Positions 43,199 to 52,990 are shown, numbered from the stretch's first letter. The stretch: DNA of 64,000 nt from Fodinicola acaciae (GCF_010993745.1 NZ_WOTN01000001.1:2545235-2609234); one strand, 5' to 3'. The notes: generated by a model from the sequence alone, not told the origin. Program-made: numbers and translations.

Positions 43199-44257
43199 AT
43201 GACCGACCTGAGCCTGGATCCGGTACACGCGAGTTGTCCCGTGCCGCACGCCGAGACCGAGCGCGTCCTGCTCGGCCACGGCTCCGGCGGCCAGCTGATG
43301 GCCGAGCTGCTGGAGGACGTGATCACGCCACCGCTCGGCGGCCACGACGTACTCGAAGACGCGGCGATCATCGGGGTCGGCGACGCGAATCTGGCCTTCA
43401 GCACGGACAGTTTCGTTGTCACTCCACGGTTCTTCCCCGGTGGCGACATCGGCTCGCTGGCCGTCTACGGCACCGTCAACGATCTGGCGATGCGCGGCGC
43501 TCGGCCGCTCGCGCTCAGCCTCTCCTACATCCTGGAGGAGGGCCTGCCACTGGACGAGCTGCGGCGGATCACCGCCTCGGCCGCGGCGGCGGCTCGCGCG
43601 GCGGACGTCACGATCGTCACCGGCGACACGAAGGTCGTCGGCCGCGGAGCGTGCGACGGCATCTACATCACGACCACCGGCATCGGCGTCACCGAGGCGA
43701 ACGCGTGGCCGTCGGCGGCCGGTGGACAGCCAGGCGACTGGGTCCTGCTGTCCGGTCCGATCGGACAACACGGCGTCGCCATCCTGTCCGCGCGGGAGGA
43801 TCTCGGCTTCGACACCGAGATCCGGTCCGACTCGCAACCACTGCACCGGTTGGTCGAGGCCATGGTCGCGGCCGGCGGCGGTGGCGTACGAACGTTGCGG
43901 GATCCCACGCGCGGTGGGCTGGCCAGTGCGCTGAACGAGCTCGCCGCGGCATCCGGCGTCGGCGTGGAGCTCTTCGAGTCCGACATCCCGGTGCCGGCTC
44001 AGGTCGCGGCGGCCTGCGAGCTGCTCGGACTGGACCCGCTGCACGTCGCCAACGAAGGCTGCCTGGTGGCTTTCGTCGACCCGGCGGTCGGACCGGCGGT
44101 CACCGCGGCGATGCACAGCCTCGCCGAAGGCGCCTCGGCGCGGCGGATCGGCACCGTCACGCACGGCCCGGCCGGACGCGTCACGGCGCACACGCTGGTC
44201 GGCTCCACGCGGATCGTCGACATGCTGGTCGGCGAGCAGCTGCCACGGATCTGCTGA
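43199..44257 (+). CDS. hypE: Hydrogenase maturation dehydratase HypE
   Basis: A 352-residue PurM-like protein with the ATP loop HGSGGQLMAELLEDVI, DLAMRGARPLALSLSYILEE, VTGDTKVVGRGACDGIYITT and the C-terminus ending LPRIC. The last Cys receives the carbamoyl group from HypF and is dehydrated to thiocyanate. The start at 43199 is set by GGAGGA just upstream. It lies 16 bp after hypD and directly abuts the hydrogenase beta subunit gene. Confidence 0.95.
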   Translation: MTDLSLDPVHASCPVPHAETERVLLGHGSGGQLMAELLEDVITPPLGGHDVLEDAAIIGVGDANLAFSTDSFVVTPRFFPGGDIGSLAVYGTVNDLAMRGARPLALSLSYILEEGLPLDELRRITASAAAAARAADVTIVTGDTKVVGRGACDGIYITTTGIGVTEANAWPSAAGGQPGDWVLLSGPIGQHGVAILSAREDLGFDTEIRSDSQPLHRLVEAMVAAGGGGVRTLRDPTRGGLASALNELAAASGVGVELFESDIPVPAQVAAACELLGLDPLHVANEGCLVAFVDPAVGPAVTAAMHSLAEGASARRIGTVTHGPAGRVTAHTLVGSTRIVDMLVGEQLPRIC

Positions 44258-45358
44258 GTGTCCACAATGGACAGTCAGGTGATCGGGATGGCCGGGCTCG
44301 GGGCGCTGATCGACGCGCTGGCCGCGGCCGGCTATCGGGTCGTCGGTCCGACCGTACGCGACAGCGCGATCGTGCTCGACGAGTTGCGGTCCGTCGCCGA
44401 TCTGCCGTCCGGCTGGGGCGTGACCACCGCACCGGGCTCGTACCGGCTGCACCGCCGCGCCGACCCGATGGTCTTCGCGCACTCCGCCGGACCGCAGGCG
44501 TGGAAGCGGTTCCTGCATCCATCTCGGCAGCAGCTGTGGTCGACGGCGGCGGACGGCACGTACCAACCAGCAGAGCCGGACCCGAGCCGTTACGCGCTGC
44601 TCGGCGTACGAGGCTGCGATCTGGCCGCGATCCGCGTACTCGACGGCGTCCTGGCGAGGTCGCGGCCCTACGCGCGCCGCCGTCGGGATCTCTTCGTGAT
44701 CGGGGTGAACTGCACCGAGCCTGGCGGCGTGTGCTTCTGCGCCTCGATGCACACCGGGCCGGAGGTCGGCGCCGGCTACGACCTCGCGCTCACCGAACAG
44801 GTCGACGAGCGCGGCCACCGCTTCGTCGTCGAGGTCGGCACGTCCGAAGGCGCGAAGATCCTCTCGAGCCTCGACACCGCCGCGGCGACCGATGCGGAGA
44901 TCGGGCCGGCGCGCCGGGCGGTGGCCGACGCGGCCGGGAAGATGGGCCGCGAGATGCCGGCCGGCGACCTTCGTACGCTGCTGCGCGACGCGCGCGAATC
45001 CGCTCACTGGGACGACGTCGCGGGCCGGTGCCTCACCTGCGGCAACTGCACCATGGTCTGTCCGACCTGCTTCTGCACGACAACCGAGGACCTGACCGAC
45101 CTGGCCGGCGACCACACCGAGCGGTGGGAACGTTGGTCGTCCTGTTTCGAGCTGGACTTCTCGTACGTCCACGGCGGCAGCGTGCGTACGTCCGGCGCGA
45201 GCCGTTATCGCCAGTGGCTGACCCACAAGCTGTCCAGCTGGCACGACCAGTTCGGCGGCTCCGGCTGCGTCGGCTGCGGCCGGTGCGTCGCCTGGTGTCC
45301 GGTCGGCATCGACATCACCGAAGAGGTCGCACGGCTGGGAGAACGGACCGATGGTTGA
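44258..45358 (+). CDS. hyhB: Group 3b NiFe hydrogenase, beta (4Fe-4S dicluster) subunit
   Basis: A 366-residue HyhB-like subunit. The N-terminal domain binds neither flavin nor nickel in relatives. Cysteines in [29 protein letters not shown] and two ferredoxin motifs ([16 protein letters not shown] and [14 protein letters not shown]) mark a chain of clusters between the gamma and small subunits. The GTG at 44258 follows the hypE stop directly; the ATG at 44267 (MDSQVIG) is equally possible. It is first of the structural genes. Confidence 0.88.
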   Translation: MSTMDSQVIGMAGLGALIDALAAAGYRVVGPTVRDSAIVLDELRSVADLPSGWGVTTAPGSYRLHRRADPMVFAHSAGPQAWKRFLHPSRQQLWSTAADGTYQPAEPDPSRYALLGVRGCDLAAIRVLDGVLARSRPYARRRRDLFVIGVNCTEPGGVCFCASMHTGPEVGAGYDLALTEQVDERGHRFVVEVGTSEGAKILSSLDTAAATDAEIGPARRAVADAAGKMGREMPAGDLRTLLRDARESAHWDDVAGRCLTCGNCTMVCPTCFCTTTEDLTDLAGDHTERWERWSSCFELDFSYVHGGSVRTSGASRYRQWLTHKLSSWHDQFGGSGCVGCGRCVAWCPVGIDITEEVARLGERTDG

Positions 45359-45764
45359 CATCTTCACCGACGTGGACCTCATCGAGGACGTCACTTTTGC
45401 CGCTGGTGAACGGATTTTCGCCGAAGGCGAGCCGGCGACGACGTGTTGGATGATCCGCGACGGCTTGGTGGCGCTGGACACCGTGGCACCAGGACGCGGC
45501 ACGCTGGTCGTCCAGACGCTCGGTCCCGGCGACCTGCTGGGTTGGTCGTGGCTGGTGCCGCCGTACCGCTGGCATTTCGGCGCGGTGGCGACGATCGAGA
45601 CCCGCGCGAGCGCCGTCGACGCTGCGCGGCTGCGGGACATCTCCGATGCCGACCCCGAATTCGGCTACGCGATGGCGAAAAAGCTGCTCGCCGCGTTGCT
45701 GGACCGGCTCCAACACACTCGTGCGCGACTGCTCGACCTCTACGCGGTGCCGCATGACCGGTGA
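45351..45764 (+). CDS. Stand-alone cyclic nucleotide-binding domain protein
   Basis: A 137-residue protein consisting of one CRP-like cNMP domain: [55 protein letters not shown] (in place of the usual GE phosphate cassette) and a long C helix ([20 protein letters not shown]). There is no DNA-binding domain. The ligand cassette lacks the standard RxS residues, so the ligand may differ or be absent. It overlaps hyhB by 8 bp and hyhG by 11 bp, so it is probably a regulatory subunit or sensor for the hydrogenase. Confidence 0.82.
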   Translation: MVDIFTDVDLIEDVTFAAGERIFAEGEPATTCWMIRDGLVALDTVAPGRGTLVVQTLGPGDLLGWSWLVPPYRWHFGAVATIETRASAVDAARLRDISDADPEFGYAMAKKLLAALLDRLQHTRARLLDLYAVPHDR

Positions 45765-46584
45765 CCTGATGCTGCCGGCGCGGCACCGTGTCAGCCACCG
45801 CTGGCCGGAGACCGCGGACTGCGCCACGATCCGGTTGGAGCCACTGCGCGACCCGCTGCCGGCGTTCGCGCCCGGTCAGTTCACCATGTTGTACGCGCCG
45901 GGAGTCGGCGAGGTGGCGATCTCGATCAGCGGCGATCCGTCCACAGTGGACGGCACGGTGGTGCAGACCATCCGAAACGTCGGAGCGGTGAGCCGAGCAC
46001 TCAGCCAGGCCCGGCCCGGCAGCGTGCTCGGTGTCCGGGGTCCGTACGGGACCGGCTGGGACCTCGACTCGGCCGCCGGCCGCGATCTGGTCATCGTGGC
46101 CGGCGGGGTCGGGCTGGCGCCACTGCGGCCGATCGTACTCGGCGCACTCGCGCGTCGCGCGGCATACGGTCGCGTCGTGTTGATCGCCGGCGCACGTACG
46201 CCGGCCGACTTCCTGTTCGGCGACCAGCTCACCGGCTGGGCCGGCAACCCGGACCTCGAGGTGCACCTGACCGTGGACCGGCCGGCGGCCGGCTGGTCCG
46301 GACCGGTCGGATTCGTCACCGAACCACTCGCGTCGCTCGACCTGGATCCGGCGCGTACGACCGCGTTTCTGTGCGGCCCGGAACCGATGATGCGGTTCAG
46401 CGCGCGCGTGCTCCAGCGAGCCGGCGTCGCCGCGACGGACATCCGAGTCTCGTTGGAACGCAACATGAAATGTGGAGTCGCGCTGTGCGGCCACTGCCAG
46501 CTCGGCGAACTCCTGGTGTGCCGCGACGGGCCGGTCGTCGACTACTCCGTCGCCGAGCCGCTGCTGACCGTACCGGAGTTGTGA
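45754..46584 (+). CDS. hyhG: Group 3b NiFe hydrogenase, gamma (FAD/NAD(P)-binding) subunit
   Basis: A 276-residue ferredoxin reductase-like subunit. The FAD part contains [20 protein letters not shown]; the NAD(P) part has [16 protein letters not shown] and [19 protein letters not shown]-terminal 2Fe-2S motif reads [14 protein letters not shown], with a further Cys in LLVCRDG. It exchanges hydride with NADP(H) and passes electrons to HyhB. The start at 45754 gives [20 protein letters not shown] and overlaps the cNMP gene by 11 bp. Confidence 0.92.
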   Translation: MTGDLMLPARHRVSHRWPETADCATIRLEPLRDPLPAFAPGQFTMLYAPGVGEVAISISGDPSTVDGTVVQTIRNVGAVSRALSQARPGSVLGVRGPYGTGWDLDSAAGRDLVIVAGGVGLAPLRPIVLGALARRAAYGRVVLIAGARTPADFLFGDQLTGWAGNPDLEVHLTVDRPAAGWSGPVGFVTEPLASLDLDPARTTAFLCGPEPMMRFSARVLQRAGVAATDIRVSLERNMKCGVALCGHCQLGELLVCRDGPVVDYSVAEPLLTVPEL

Positions 46585-47342
46585 TGACGATCCCGACGCT
46601 CGCTGTCTGGAAGTTCGCCTCGTGCGACGGCTGCCAGCTGACCCTGCTCGACTGCGAGGACGAGCTGCTGGCCATCGCCGGCGCGGTGCGGATCGCGCAT
46701 TTCCTGGAAGCCTCCAGCGACGTGCGGCCGGGACCGTACGACATCTCACTGGTCGAGGGGTCGATCACCACGGCCGCCGACGCGGACCGTATCCGGTGCA
46801 TCCGTGCGGAGTCCAAGGTGCTCGTCGTCATCGGCGCGTGCGCGACGGCCGGCGGCGTGCAGGCACTGCGAAACTTCCGCGACATCGACGAATTCCGCTC
46901 GGTCGTCTACGCCAGGCCCGACTACATCGACACGCTGGCCACCTCGACACCGATCGCCGCGCACGTGCCGGTCGACTTCGAGTTGCGCGGCTGTCCGATC
47001 GACAAACGCCAACTGCTGGAGTTGCTGACCGCCTACCTCACCGGCCGCAAGCCAGACCTGCCGGACACCAGCGTCTGCACCGAATGCAAGCGCCGCGGCC
47101 TGACCTGCGTGATGGTCGCCGACGGTACGCCGTGCCTCGGTCCGGTCACACACGCCGGCTGCGGCGCGCTGTGTCCGGCCTACCGGCGCGGCTGCTTCGG
47201 CTGTTTCGGGCCGATGACCGGCCCCAACGTGCCGGCGCTGACCCGCCAGCTCAAGGTGCTCGGCATGGACGACCAGGCGGTGGATCTGGTGTTCACCACC
47301 TTCAACACGGCCGCTTTTGCCGAGGAGAGGACGACATCGTGA
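46584..47342 (+). CDS. hyhS: Group 3b NiFe hydrogenase, small (delta) subunit
   Basis: A 252-residue small subunit without Tat signal, as expected for a cytoplasmic enzyme. The proximal cluster ligands lie in [17 protein letters not shown] and in [15 protein letters not shown] and ELRGCPIDK; further cysteines ([35 protein letters not shown]) hold additional 4Fe-4S clusters. Its ATG overlaps the hyhG stop (TGATG). It links the NiFe site to HyhB. Confidence 0.93.
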   Translation: MTIPTLAVWKFASCDGCQLTLLDCEDELLAIAGAVRIAHFLEASSDVRPGPYDISLVEGSITTAADADRIRCIRAESKVLVVIGACATAGGVQALRNFRDIDEFRSVVYARPDYIDTLATSTPIAAHVPVDFELRGCPIDKRQLLELLTAYLTGRKPDLPDTSVCTECKRRGLTCVMVADGTPCLGPVTHAGCGALCPAYRRGCFGCFGPMTGPNVPALTRQLKVLGMDDQAVDLVFTTFNTAAFAEERTTS

Positions 47343-48631
47343 CGCACCGGAGCCGGCAACTCAAGGTCAGCGCGTTGGCGCGGGTCGAAGGCGAAGGCGC
47401 GTTACACGTCAGCGTCCGGGACGGCGAGGTCGAACGTGCCGCGCTGCAGATTTACGAGCCGCCGCGGTTTTTCGAGGCCTTGCTGCGCGGACGCAAACAC
47501 ACCGAGCCACCGGACATCACCGCGCGCATCTGCGGCATCTGTCCGGTCGCCTACCAGCTCAGCTCCTGCAACGCGATCGAGGACGCCTGTGGCGTACGCG
47601 TGCCGGAACCGATCGAGCGGCTGCGCCGTCTGCTTTACTGCGGTGAATGGATTTCCAGCCACGCGTTGCACATTTATCTCCTGCACGCGCCGGATTTCCT
47701 CGGTTATCCGGACGCGGTCGCGCTGGCGAAGGATCACCGTGAGCTCGTCGAGCGCGGTCTGGCGTTGAAGAAGGCCGGAAACGCGATCCTGGAGATCGTC
47801 GGCGGCCGAGCGATCCATCCGATCAACATACGTGTCGGCGGGTTTTACCACACGCCAACGCGCACCGACCTCCGACCGTTGGCCGAGCAGCTCCGGCACG
47901 CGTTGGACGCCGCACTGGCGACCGTCCGGCTGGTGTCGACCTTCGATTTTCCGCATCTGCTGCTCGACCACGACCTGTTGGCGATGCAGCATGAGCAGCG
48001 ATATCCGATCGAGTCGGGCAGCCTGCATTCGGCCAGCGGACTTTCCTTTCCAGTCAACGAATTCTCCCGACACGTCGTCGAGCACCAGGTGCCGCATTCC
48101 ACCGCGCTGCACGCCACGCTCGACGGCCACCGCTACCTGGCCGGCCCGCTCGCGCGATATTCGCTGAATTTCCGGCAACTCTCACCGGCCGCCAGGCAGC
48201 TGGCCACGGAGGCCGGCCTGGGACCGCAATGCCGCAATCCGTTCCAGAGCATCGTCGTGCGAGCGGTCGAGACGTATTACGCCGTCGAGGAGTCGTTGCG
48301 GTTGATCGACGCGTACGAAAGGCCCGACCGCCCGTGCGTGGACGTGCCGCCGCGCGCCGGGACCGGCCATGGCGTCACCGAGGCACCGCGTGGCCTGCTC
48401 TACCACCGCTACACGATCGCCGCGGACGGGACCATCGAGGCCGCCACGATCGTTCCACCGACCTCGCAGAACCAGGCGGCGATCGAGGACGACCTGCGCC
48501 GGCTGGTCGCCGGCAACCTCGACCTCGACGACGATCCGCTGACCGCACTGTGCGAGCGAGCGATCCGCAACTATGACCCCTGCATTTCCTGCTCGGCGCA
48601 TTTTCTGGAGCTCACCATGGACCGCGGATGA
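47339..48631 (+). CDS. hyhL: Group 3b NiFe hydrogenase, large (alpha) catalytic subunit
   Basis: A 430-residue large subunit. Nickel ligands sit in the L1 motif [12 protein letters not shown] and the L2 motif [12 protein letters not shown]. The nine residues after SAH (FLELTMDRG) would be removed by the maturation protease encoded next, cutting after the His. Group 3b enzymes reversibly couple NADP(H) to H2 and in some organisms reduce sulfur. The GTG at 47339 overlaps hyhS by 4 bp; a longer frame upstream is a shadow. The catalytic residues appear intact. Confidence 0.93.
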   Translation: MTHRSRQLKVSALARVEGEGALHVSVRDGEVERAALQIYEPPRFFEALLRGRKHTEPPDITARICGICPVAYQLSSCNAIEDACGVRVPEPIERLRRLLYCGEWISSHALHIYLLHAPDFLGYPDAVALAKDHRELVERGLALKKAGNAILEIVGGRAIHPINIRVGGFYHTPTRTDLRPLAEQLRHALDAALATVRLVSTFDFPHLLLDHDLLAMQHEQRYPIESGSLHSASGLSFPVNEFSRHVVEHQVPHSTALHATLDGHRYLAGPLARYSLNFRQLSPAARQLATEAGLGPQCRNPFQSIVVRAVETYYAVEESLRLIDAYERPDRPCVDVPPRAGTGHGVTEAPRGLLYHRYTIAADGTIEAATIVPPTSQNQAAIEDDLRRLVAGNLDLDDDPLTALCERAIRNYDPCISCSAHFLELTMDRG

Positions 48632-49098
48632 AAACCGTCATCGGCATCGGCAACTCCTACCGAGGCGACGACGGCGTCGGTCCGGTCGCGATCGCGCGGC
48701 TGGCGTGCCGCGAGCTGCCGGACACCAGGCTGGTGGTCTCCGACGGCGAACCCAGCCAGCTGCTCGACGCCTGGACCGGCGCTGACCTGGCCGTCGTCAT
48801 CGACGCCGTGTCCTGCGAGCCGTCCACACCGGGACGGATCCACCGCACCGACGCCACCGGTCTGGTCAGCGGCCGAACGGCCAGCTCGCACAGTTTTGGC
48901 GTACCGGAAGCGATTCGGCTCGCCGAAGCGCTCGACCGCACGCCGGCACGACTGGTGGTCTATGCCGTCGAGGCCGCAGACCTCAACTTCGGCACCGAGC
49001 TGTCCGCGCCGGTCCGCGACGCGCTTCCGGACCTGGTCGAGGCGGTCGTCGCCGAACTCGGCCTGGCGCGGTCAGAAGAAGTCGGCGTCGAAGACTGA
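48628..49098 (+). CDS. Hydrogenase maturation endopeptidase (HyaD/HycI family)
   Basis: A 156-residue protease: VIGIGNSYRGDDGVGPVAIA (Asp binds the nickel of the substrate), AVVIDAVSCEP (second metal Asp) and SSHSFGVPEAIRLA (third ligand His). It removes the C-terminal tail of the large subunit once nickel is in place. Its ATG overlaps hyhL by 4 bp and it ends the operon, overlapping the convergent oxidase-like gene by 27 bp. It should be specific for the adjacent HyhL. Confidence 0.92.
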   Translation: MKTVIGIGNSYRGDDGVGPVAIARLACRELPDTRLVVSDGEPSQLLDAWTGADLAVVIDAVSCEPSTPGRIHRTDATGLVSGRTASSHSFGVPEAIRLAEALDRTPARLVVYAVEAADLNFGTELSAPVRDALPDLVEAVVAELGLARSEEVGVED

Positions 49099-49545
49099 CT
49101 GGCGTCGCCAATGCGCTGGACGGCTGACGTCGCCGGTCGCCGGCGGTCGGATCCGCCGGCCGCTGATGTCGTCGATGCTGACGCGTACGTATCGATCGCG
49201 CGGGTTGGGCGTCCACGGCTCGGTCCACGGATACGCCGCCAGAGCCCGCGGATCGGTGATTTCCTCGGCGCGGCCGGAAACGATCACGCTCCAGCCTCGA
49301 TGCGGCCCGTCCAACAGCTGGTCGGCCTCGAACTCGACAGCCGACCGTAACATCGCCGCCAACGTCGGACCGGAAACCGTACGGATCAAGAGAAAGTCGC
49401 CGTGTACGGCGAAGTTGACCGGCCGGATGCGACCACCGGCGACAACGCGGCCGACCTTCACTGTCGACAACAGCCGGAGGCATTCGGCGCGGTCCAGCAT
49501 CTCCATCCCTGCGGCGTCGTACACGGCAACCTCCTCGGCTTTCAC
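49072..49545 (-). CDS. Pyridoxamine 5'-phosphate oxidase-like FMN (split-barrel) protein
   Basis: A 157-residue split-barrel protein: LDRAECLRLLSTVKVGRVVA, RIRPVNFAVHGDFLLIRTVS and WSVIVSGRAEEITDPRALAA are typical of the small flavin-binding, F420- or FMN-type group found in actinobacteria, many of them in hypoxia regulons. The start shown is a GTG; an ATG at about 49507 or 49501 (MEMLDRAE) is also plausible. A weak DosR-like half palindrome lies at 49573. Substrate unknown. Confidence 0.82.
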   Translation of the reverse strand: MKAEEVAVYDAAGMEMLDRAECLRLLSTVKVGRVVAGGRIRPVNFAVHGDFLLIRTVSGPTLAAMLRSAVEFEADQLLDGPHRGWSVIVSGRAEEITDPRALAAYPWTEPWTPNPRDRYVRVSIDDISGRRIRPPATGDVSRPAHWRRQSVFDADFF

Positions 49546-49617
49546 GATAGGAGTTGCCCGATCACCGCCATAGCGCCGAATGACCCGATCACACCGCGAC
49601 GTTGGACCCTGGCTGAT

Positions 49618-51324
49618 CTAGGGTCTGTTGCGAGCGGTCCAGTGCAGGTGCGTTCCGCCGCCTGGCGGCGAGCCGATGTCAAGGCTGCCGCCGTGTCGTT
49701 CCGCGCGTTGTCGCAGGTTGGACAACCCGCTCAACCGCGACGTGTCGCCGATCCCCCGGCCGTTGTCGATCACTTCGACGACGATCGTGGCCGCGTCGGC
49801 CGCCACGTGGACGCCGACCGTGCTCGCGGCGGCGTGGCGTGCCGCGTTGGAGAGCGCCTCTCGTACGACGGCGACGATGTCGTCGGCGAGAGCGTCCGGC
49901 AGGTCGCCGCCGAAGCTGGCGAGGTCGGTGTCAGGTGCGAAGCCGAGCGCGGTGGACTGCTCGCTGATGACCTCCAGCAGGCGTCTGCGGACACCGTCCG
50001 CGCCGACCTTTCCGGACCGCAGCTGGAAGATCGTCGTGCGGATGCGCCGGATGGTGGCATCCAGCGAGTCGACGTAGCCGAGCACCTGGCTCTGCACGTC
50101 GGCGTCACGAATGCGCGGCGCGAGGCTCTGCAGTCCCATGCCGGTGGCGAACAGCTCCTGGATGACGTGATCGTGCAGGTCCGCGGCGATCCGGTCGTGG
50201 TCTTCGACCGTACGCAGGACGTCCTGGTCGGCGCGAGCCCTCGCCAGCGCCATGGCCATCCCCACGTGGCCGGTGAAGCCGGCGAGCTGCTCCAACTGCG
50301 CCGGGGTGAACGGCGGCCGATCCGGCGTACGAGCGACGGTGATCACACCGATCACCGCGTCGTCCTCGGCCAGCAACGGCACGGCAAGCGCGGTGTGGAC
50401 GGAAATGGCGCCGGCCGGATGCACGTCTCGCTGATAGTCGGTGACAATCGCCGGTTTGCCGGACCTGATGACCCGTCCGGCCAGCGTACGGTCAAGGTCG
50501 ACGACCTGGCCGACCACTTCGTCCGCATAAACCCCCGACGAAGCCCGTACGATCCATTCGCCGGTGTCCTCCGGCAGGATGAGGCTCGCGACGTCGGCGT
50601 CAGCGCCTTGGGCCGCGTATCGCAGGACAAGCTCCAACGGCGCTTCGTCGCCTTCGGTGAGCAGTTGCCGGGTCACGTCGGTGGAGGCGGCCAGCCACTG
50701 TCCGCGCTGCTCCACCTCCTGATACAGCCGCGCGTTGTCGATCGCGACGCCGGCGCTGCCGGCCAGCGCGACGACCAACTGTTCGTCCTCAAGGGTGAAC
50801 TCGCCATGTGCGCTCTCGGTCAGGTAGAGATTGCCGAACACCTTTTCGCGGATCCGGATGGGGACGCCGAGAAAGCTCCCCATCGGCGGATGGTGCGGCG
50901 GAAACCCGACCGCGGCCGGATGGTCACGCAGGTCAGGGATCCGGACCGGCACCGGATGGCGGATCAGCAGCCCCAGGATCCCCTGGCCCCTCGGCAGGTC
51001 GCCGATCCGGTCGACCACCTCCTGGTCCATCCCCACGTGAAGGAACTCCTCAAGCACGCCATCCTGCCCGATGACACCCAACGCGGCGTAGTTGGCACCC
51101 ACGAGCTCACGCGCCGCCGTCAGGATGTGCCGCAGCACCGAACGCAGGCTCAGCTCTCCAGCCACCAGGGAATTCGCCCGGATGAGCGCGCGGAGCCGGC
51201 CCTGTGCCTTCAGCACGTCGCGCGCGCGGTCACCGAGCTGCTCAAGCAACTCCTCCAACCGCATCTTCGGCAGCTCCGGAAAGGTCAGGCCGGAGGCCTC
51301 CTCGTTGTCAGGCGAGTCGGTCAT
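49618..51324 (-). CDS. DosS/DosT-like haem-GAF sensor histidine kinase
   Basis: A 568-residue soluble kinase: GAF-A (about residues 60-205), GAF-B (about 225-375), HisKA_3 and a HATPase. GAF-A contains VGFPPHHPPMGSFLGVP and VFGNLYLTE. The second His (145) and the Tyr (167) are 22 residues apart, exactly as the haem ligand His149 and the distal Tyr171 of mycobacterial DosS. The phospho-His is in DRIAADLHDHVIQELFATG, and the ATP site includes VREALSNAARHAAAS and VIDNGRGIGD. So it probably senses O2, NO or CO through haem and drives the DosR-like regulator. No DosR gene lies in this window. The start at 51324 (MTDSPDNEEAS) is chosen over a longer upstream frame. Confidence 0.88.
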   Translation of the reverse strand: MTDSPDNEEASGLTFPELPKMRLEELLEQLGDRARDVLKAQGRLRALIRANSLVAGELSLRSVLRHILTAARELVGANYAALGVIGQDGVLEEFLHVGMDQEVVDRIGDLPRGQGILGLLIRHPVPVRIPDLRDHPAAVGFPPHHPPMGSFLGVPIRIREKVFGNLYLTESAHGEFTLEDEQLVVALAGSAGVAIDNARLYQEVEQRGQWLAASTDVTRQLLTEGDEAPLELVLRYAAQGADADVASLILPEDTGEWIVRASSGVYADEVVGQVVDLDRTLAGRVIRSGKPAIVTDYQRDVHPAGAISVHTALAVPLLAEDDAVIGVITVARTPDRPPFTPAQLEQLAGFTGHVGMAMALARARADQDVLRTVEDHDRIAADLHDHVIQELFATGMGLQSLAPRIRDADVQSQVLGYVDSLDATIRRIRTTIFQLRSGKVGADGVRRRLLEVISEQSTALGFAPDTDLASFGGDLPDALADDIVAVVREALSNAARHAAASTVGVHVAADAATIVVEVIDNGRGIGDTSRLSGLSNLRQRAERHGGSLDIGSPPGGGTHLHWTARNRP

Positions 51325-51631
51325 AGTCCTTCCCCACCTGTTGCCTGCGCTGACCAAGACCGACACCACGATAGCGTCGCCGCCGCCACCTGAGAACACT
51401 TTCCCGTGCGGCATTTCCCGCCTTTGCCGTTACTTCCGCCAGCAACAACGGTAATCCGGCATCACGAGCGAAATATTGAAAAGTCGTCGTGTCGCTTTGC
51501 CGAGCCCAACCTTGGTCCTCGATCCGCAAGGCCGATCGGCTCTGTGCGCCCACGAGTGCGTCCGGTCTGCTGACAGGACAGTCCCGCGTACGCGCCGGGT
51601 CCGGTCCATCGCCGCGGCGAGGAGGAATTTC
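51325..51631. other. Divergent intergenic region
   Basis: About 306 bases between the DosS-like kinase and the amino-acid permease. It is more AT-rich in 51420-51490 (for example CGAAATATTGAAAAG) than elsewhere in the window, so promoters are likely there. A short GGACAGTCCC occurs near 51577 but with the wrong spacing for a DosR-like box. AGGAGGA at 51619 is the ribosome site of the permease. Confidence 0.5.
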
Positions 51632-52990
51632 GTGTCAGTCAAGGAAACGAACCCGGGGCCGGAGTCCGGTGGCCTGGGGGTGACGTCGGCGACCGGCCTG
51701 GTCGTCGGAAGTGTCATCGGCACCGGTGTTTTCACCATGCCGGCCGTACTGGCCGGTGCCGGCACCAGCTCGCTGATAGTGCTCGCCGTCGTGGCGGTCG
51801 GCGCGTTGCTGCTGGCCGCGTTGTTCGGTCAGCTCAGCCACCGGATCCCGAACGGCGACGGCGGTCTGTACGCGTACGCGCGACACGAGTTCGGCGACTT
51901 CGCCGGCTATCTCACCGGCTGGTGCTACTGGATTTCGGCCTGGGCCGGAAACGCGGCGATCGTCGCGTCCTGGGTTTTCTACGTCGAGGCTTTGCTCGGC
52001 GTGACGAAACCGTCCGGTTGGCTCAACTGGGGAATAGCGTTGCTCGGCCTGTGGATCCCGGCGGCGGTCAATCTGGCCGGCCTGCGGCAGATGGCCTGGC
52101 TGCAAAACCTCACCGTCGTGTTGAAATTCCTTCCATTGCTGTTCGTCGGCGTCATTGGCTGGTTTTTCGTGTCATACGGCAACTTCGGCGCCTTCAACTC
52201 CTCGGGCGGCAGCTTGTCCGGTGCGATCGCGGCGGCGGCCGGGGTGGCGTTGTTCTCCTTCATCGGCATCGAGGTCGCGGCCGTGACGGCACGCCGCGTA
52301 CGCGATCCGCGGCGCAATGTCGGCCGCGCGTCACTGCTCGGAACAGCCGCCAGCGCCGTGCTCTACCTGCTTGCCGCCGGCGCGGTGATGGGTCTGGTCC
52401 GCCACGACGTGCTGGTCGGCACCGGCGCGCCGTTCGTACCGGCTGTCGAGACGATTTTCGGTCAGGCGGGCTGGGCCGGCACGCTGGTCGCCGCCGTCGC
52501 GGTGGTTTCCGGGCTCGGCGCGCTCAACGGTTGGACGCTGGTCACCGCCGAGGTCTCCCGGGCCGCCGCACAGGATGGACTCTTTCCGAGCATCTTCGCT
52601 CGTACGGACCGGAAAGGAACGGCATGGTTCGGCGTCCTGCTGACCGCGCTGCTGCCGTCGTTGCTGATGTTGTGGAGATATTTGAGCGATTCCGGTCTCG
52701 CCGTTTTCACCTTCCTGGTGAACCTGTCGGTCGTGACGGTCGCGATTCCATACTTTTTCTCCGCCTGCGCGCAACTGACCTTTCTGCTCTCGCGCCGCGG
52801 CGTGCACGGTTGGCGGCTGACCCGCGACCTGCTGATCAGCGGCCTGAGTGTGTTGTTCTCGCTGTGGGTCACACTCGCCGCCGGTTCGCTGGCCGTCTAT
52901 CAGGCGTTGGTCATGGTGCTGGCCGGCGTGGTTCTTTACGCCTTCCTCAAAGCGCGTCGCGCCGGGCCGGCCAGACTCGGCACGCGATGA
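51632..52990 (+). CDS. APC-superfamily amino-acid permease / antiporter
   Basis: A 452-residue transporter with about 12 spans. The first helix has TSATGLVVGSVIGTGVFTMP, the APC substrate-loop signature; later parts include LTGWCYWISAWAGNAAIVAS and FSFIGIEVAAVTARRVRDPR. It resembles arginine:ornithine or arginine:agmatine antiporters (ArcD/AdiC type). The GTG at 51632 follows AGGAGGA. A carbamate kinase gene follows 33 bp on, which supports a role in arginine or citrulline catabolism, but no arginine deiminase or ornithine carbamoyltransferase is present. Confidence 0.85.
   Translation: MSVKETNPGPESGGLGVTSATGLVVGSVIGTGVFTMPAVLAGAGTSSLIVLAVVAVGALLLAALFGQLSHRIPNGDGGLYAYARHEFGDFAGYLTGWCYWISAWAGNAAIVASWVFYVEALLGVTKPSGWLNWGIALLGLWIPAAVNLAGLRQMAWLQNLTVVLKFLPLLFVGVIGWFFVSYGNFGAFNSSGGSLSGAIAAAAGVALFSFIGIEVAAVTARRVRDPRRNVGRASLLGTAASAVLYLLAAGAVMGLVRHDVLVGTGAPFVPAVETIFGQAGWAGTLVAAVAVVSGLGALNGWTLVTAEVSRAAAQDGLFPSIFARTDRKGTAWFGVLLTALLPSLLMLWRYLSDSGLAVFTFLVNLSVVTVAIPYFFSACAQLTFLLSRRGVHGWRLTRDLLISGLSVLFSLWVTLAAGSLAVYQALVMVLAGVVLYAFLKARRAGPARLGTR

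Noticed and set aside
49573-49586. Possible DosR-like box before the split-barrel protein (GCGCCGAATGACCC)
   Set aside because: Two departures from the core in a position where the other boxes are strict; not listed as a site.
51577-51590. GGACAGTCCC palindrome upstream of the permease
   Set aside because: Spacer is two bases instead of four, so it does not fit the DosR-like pattern.
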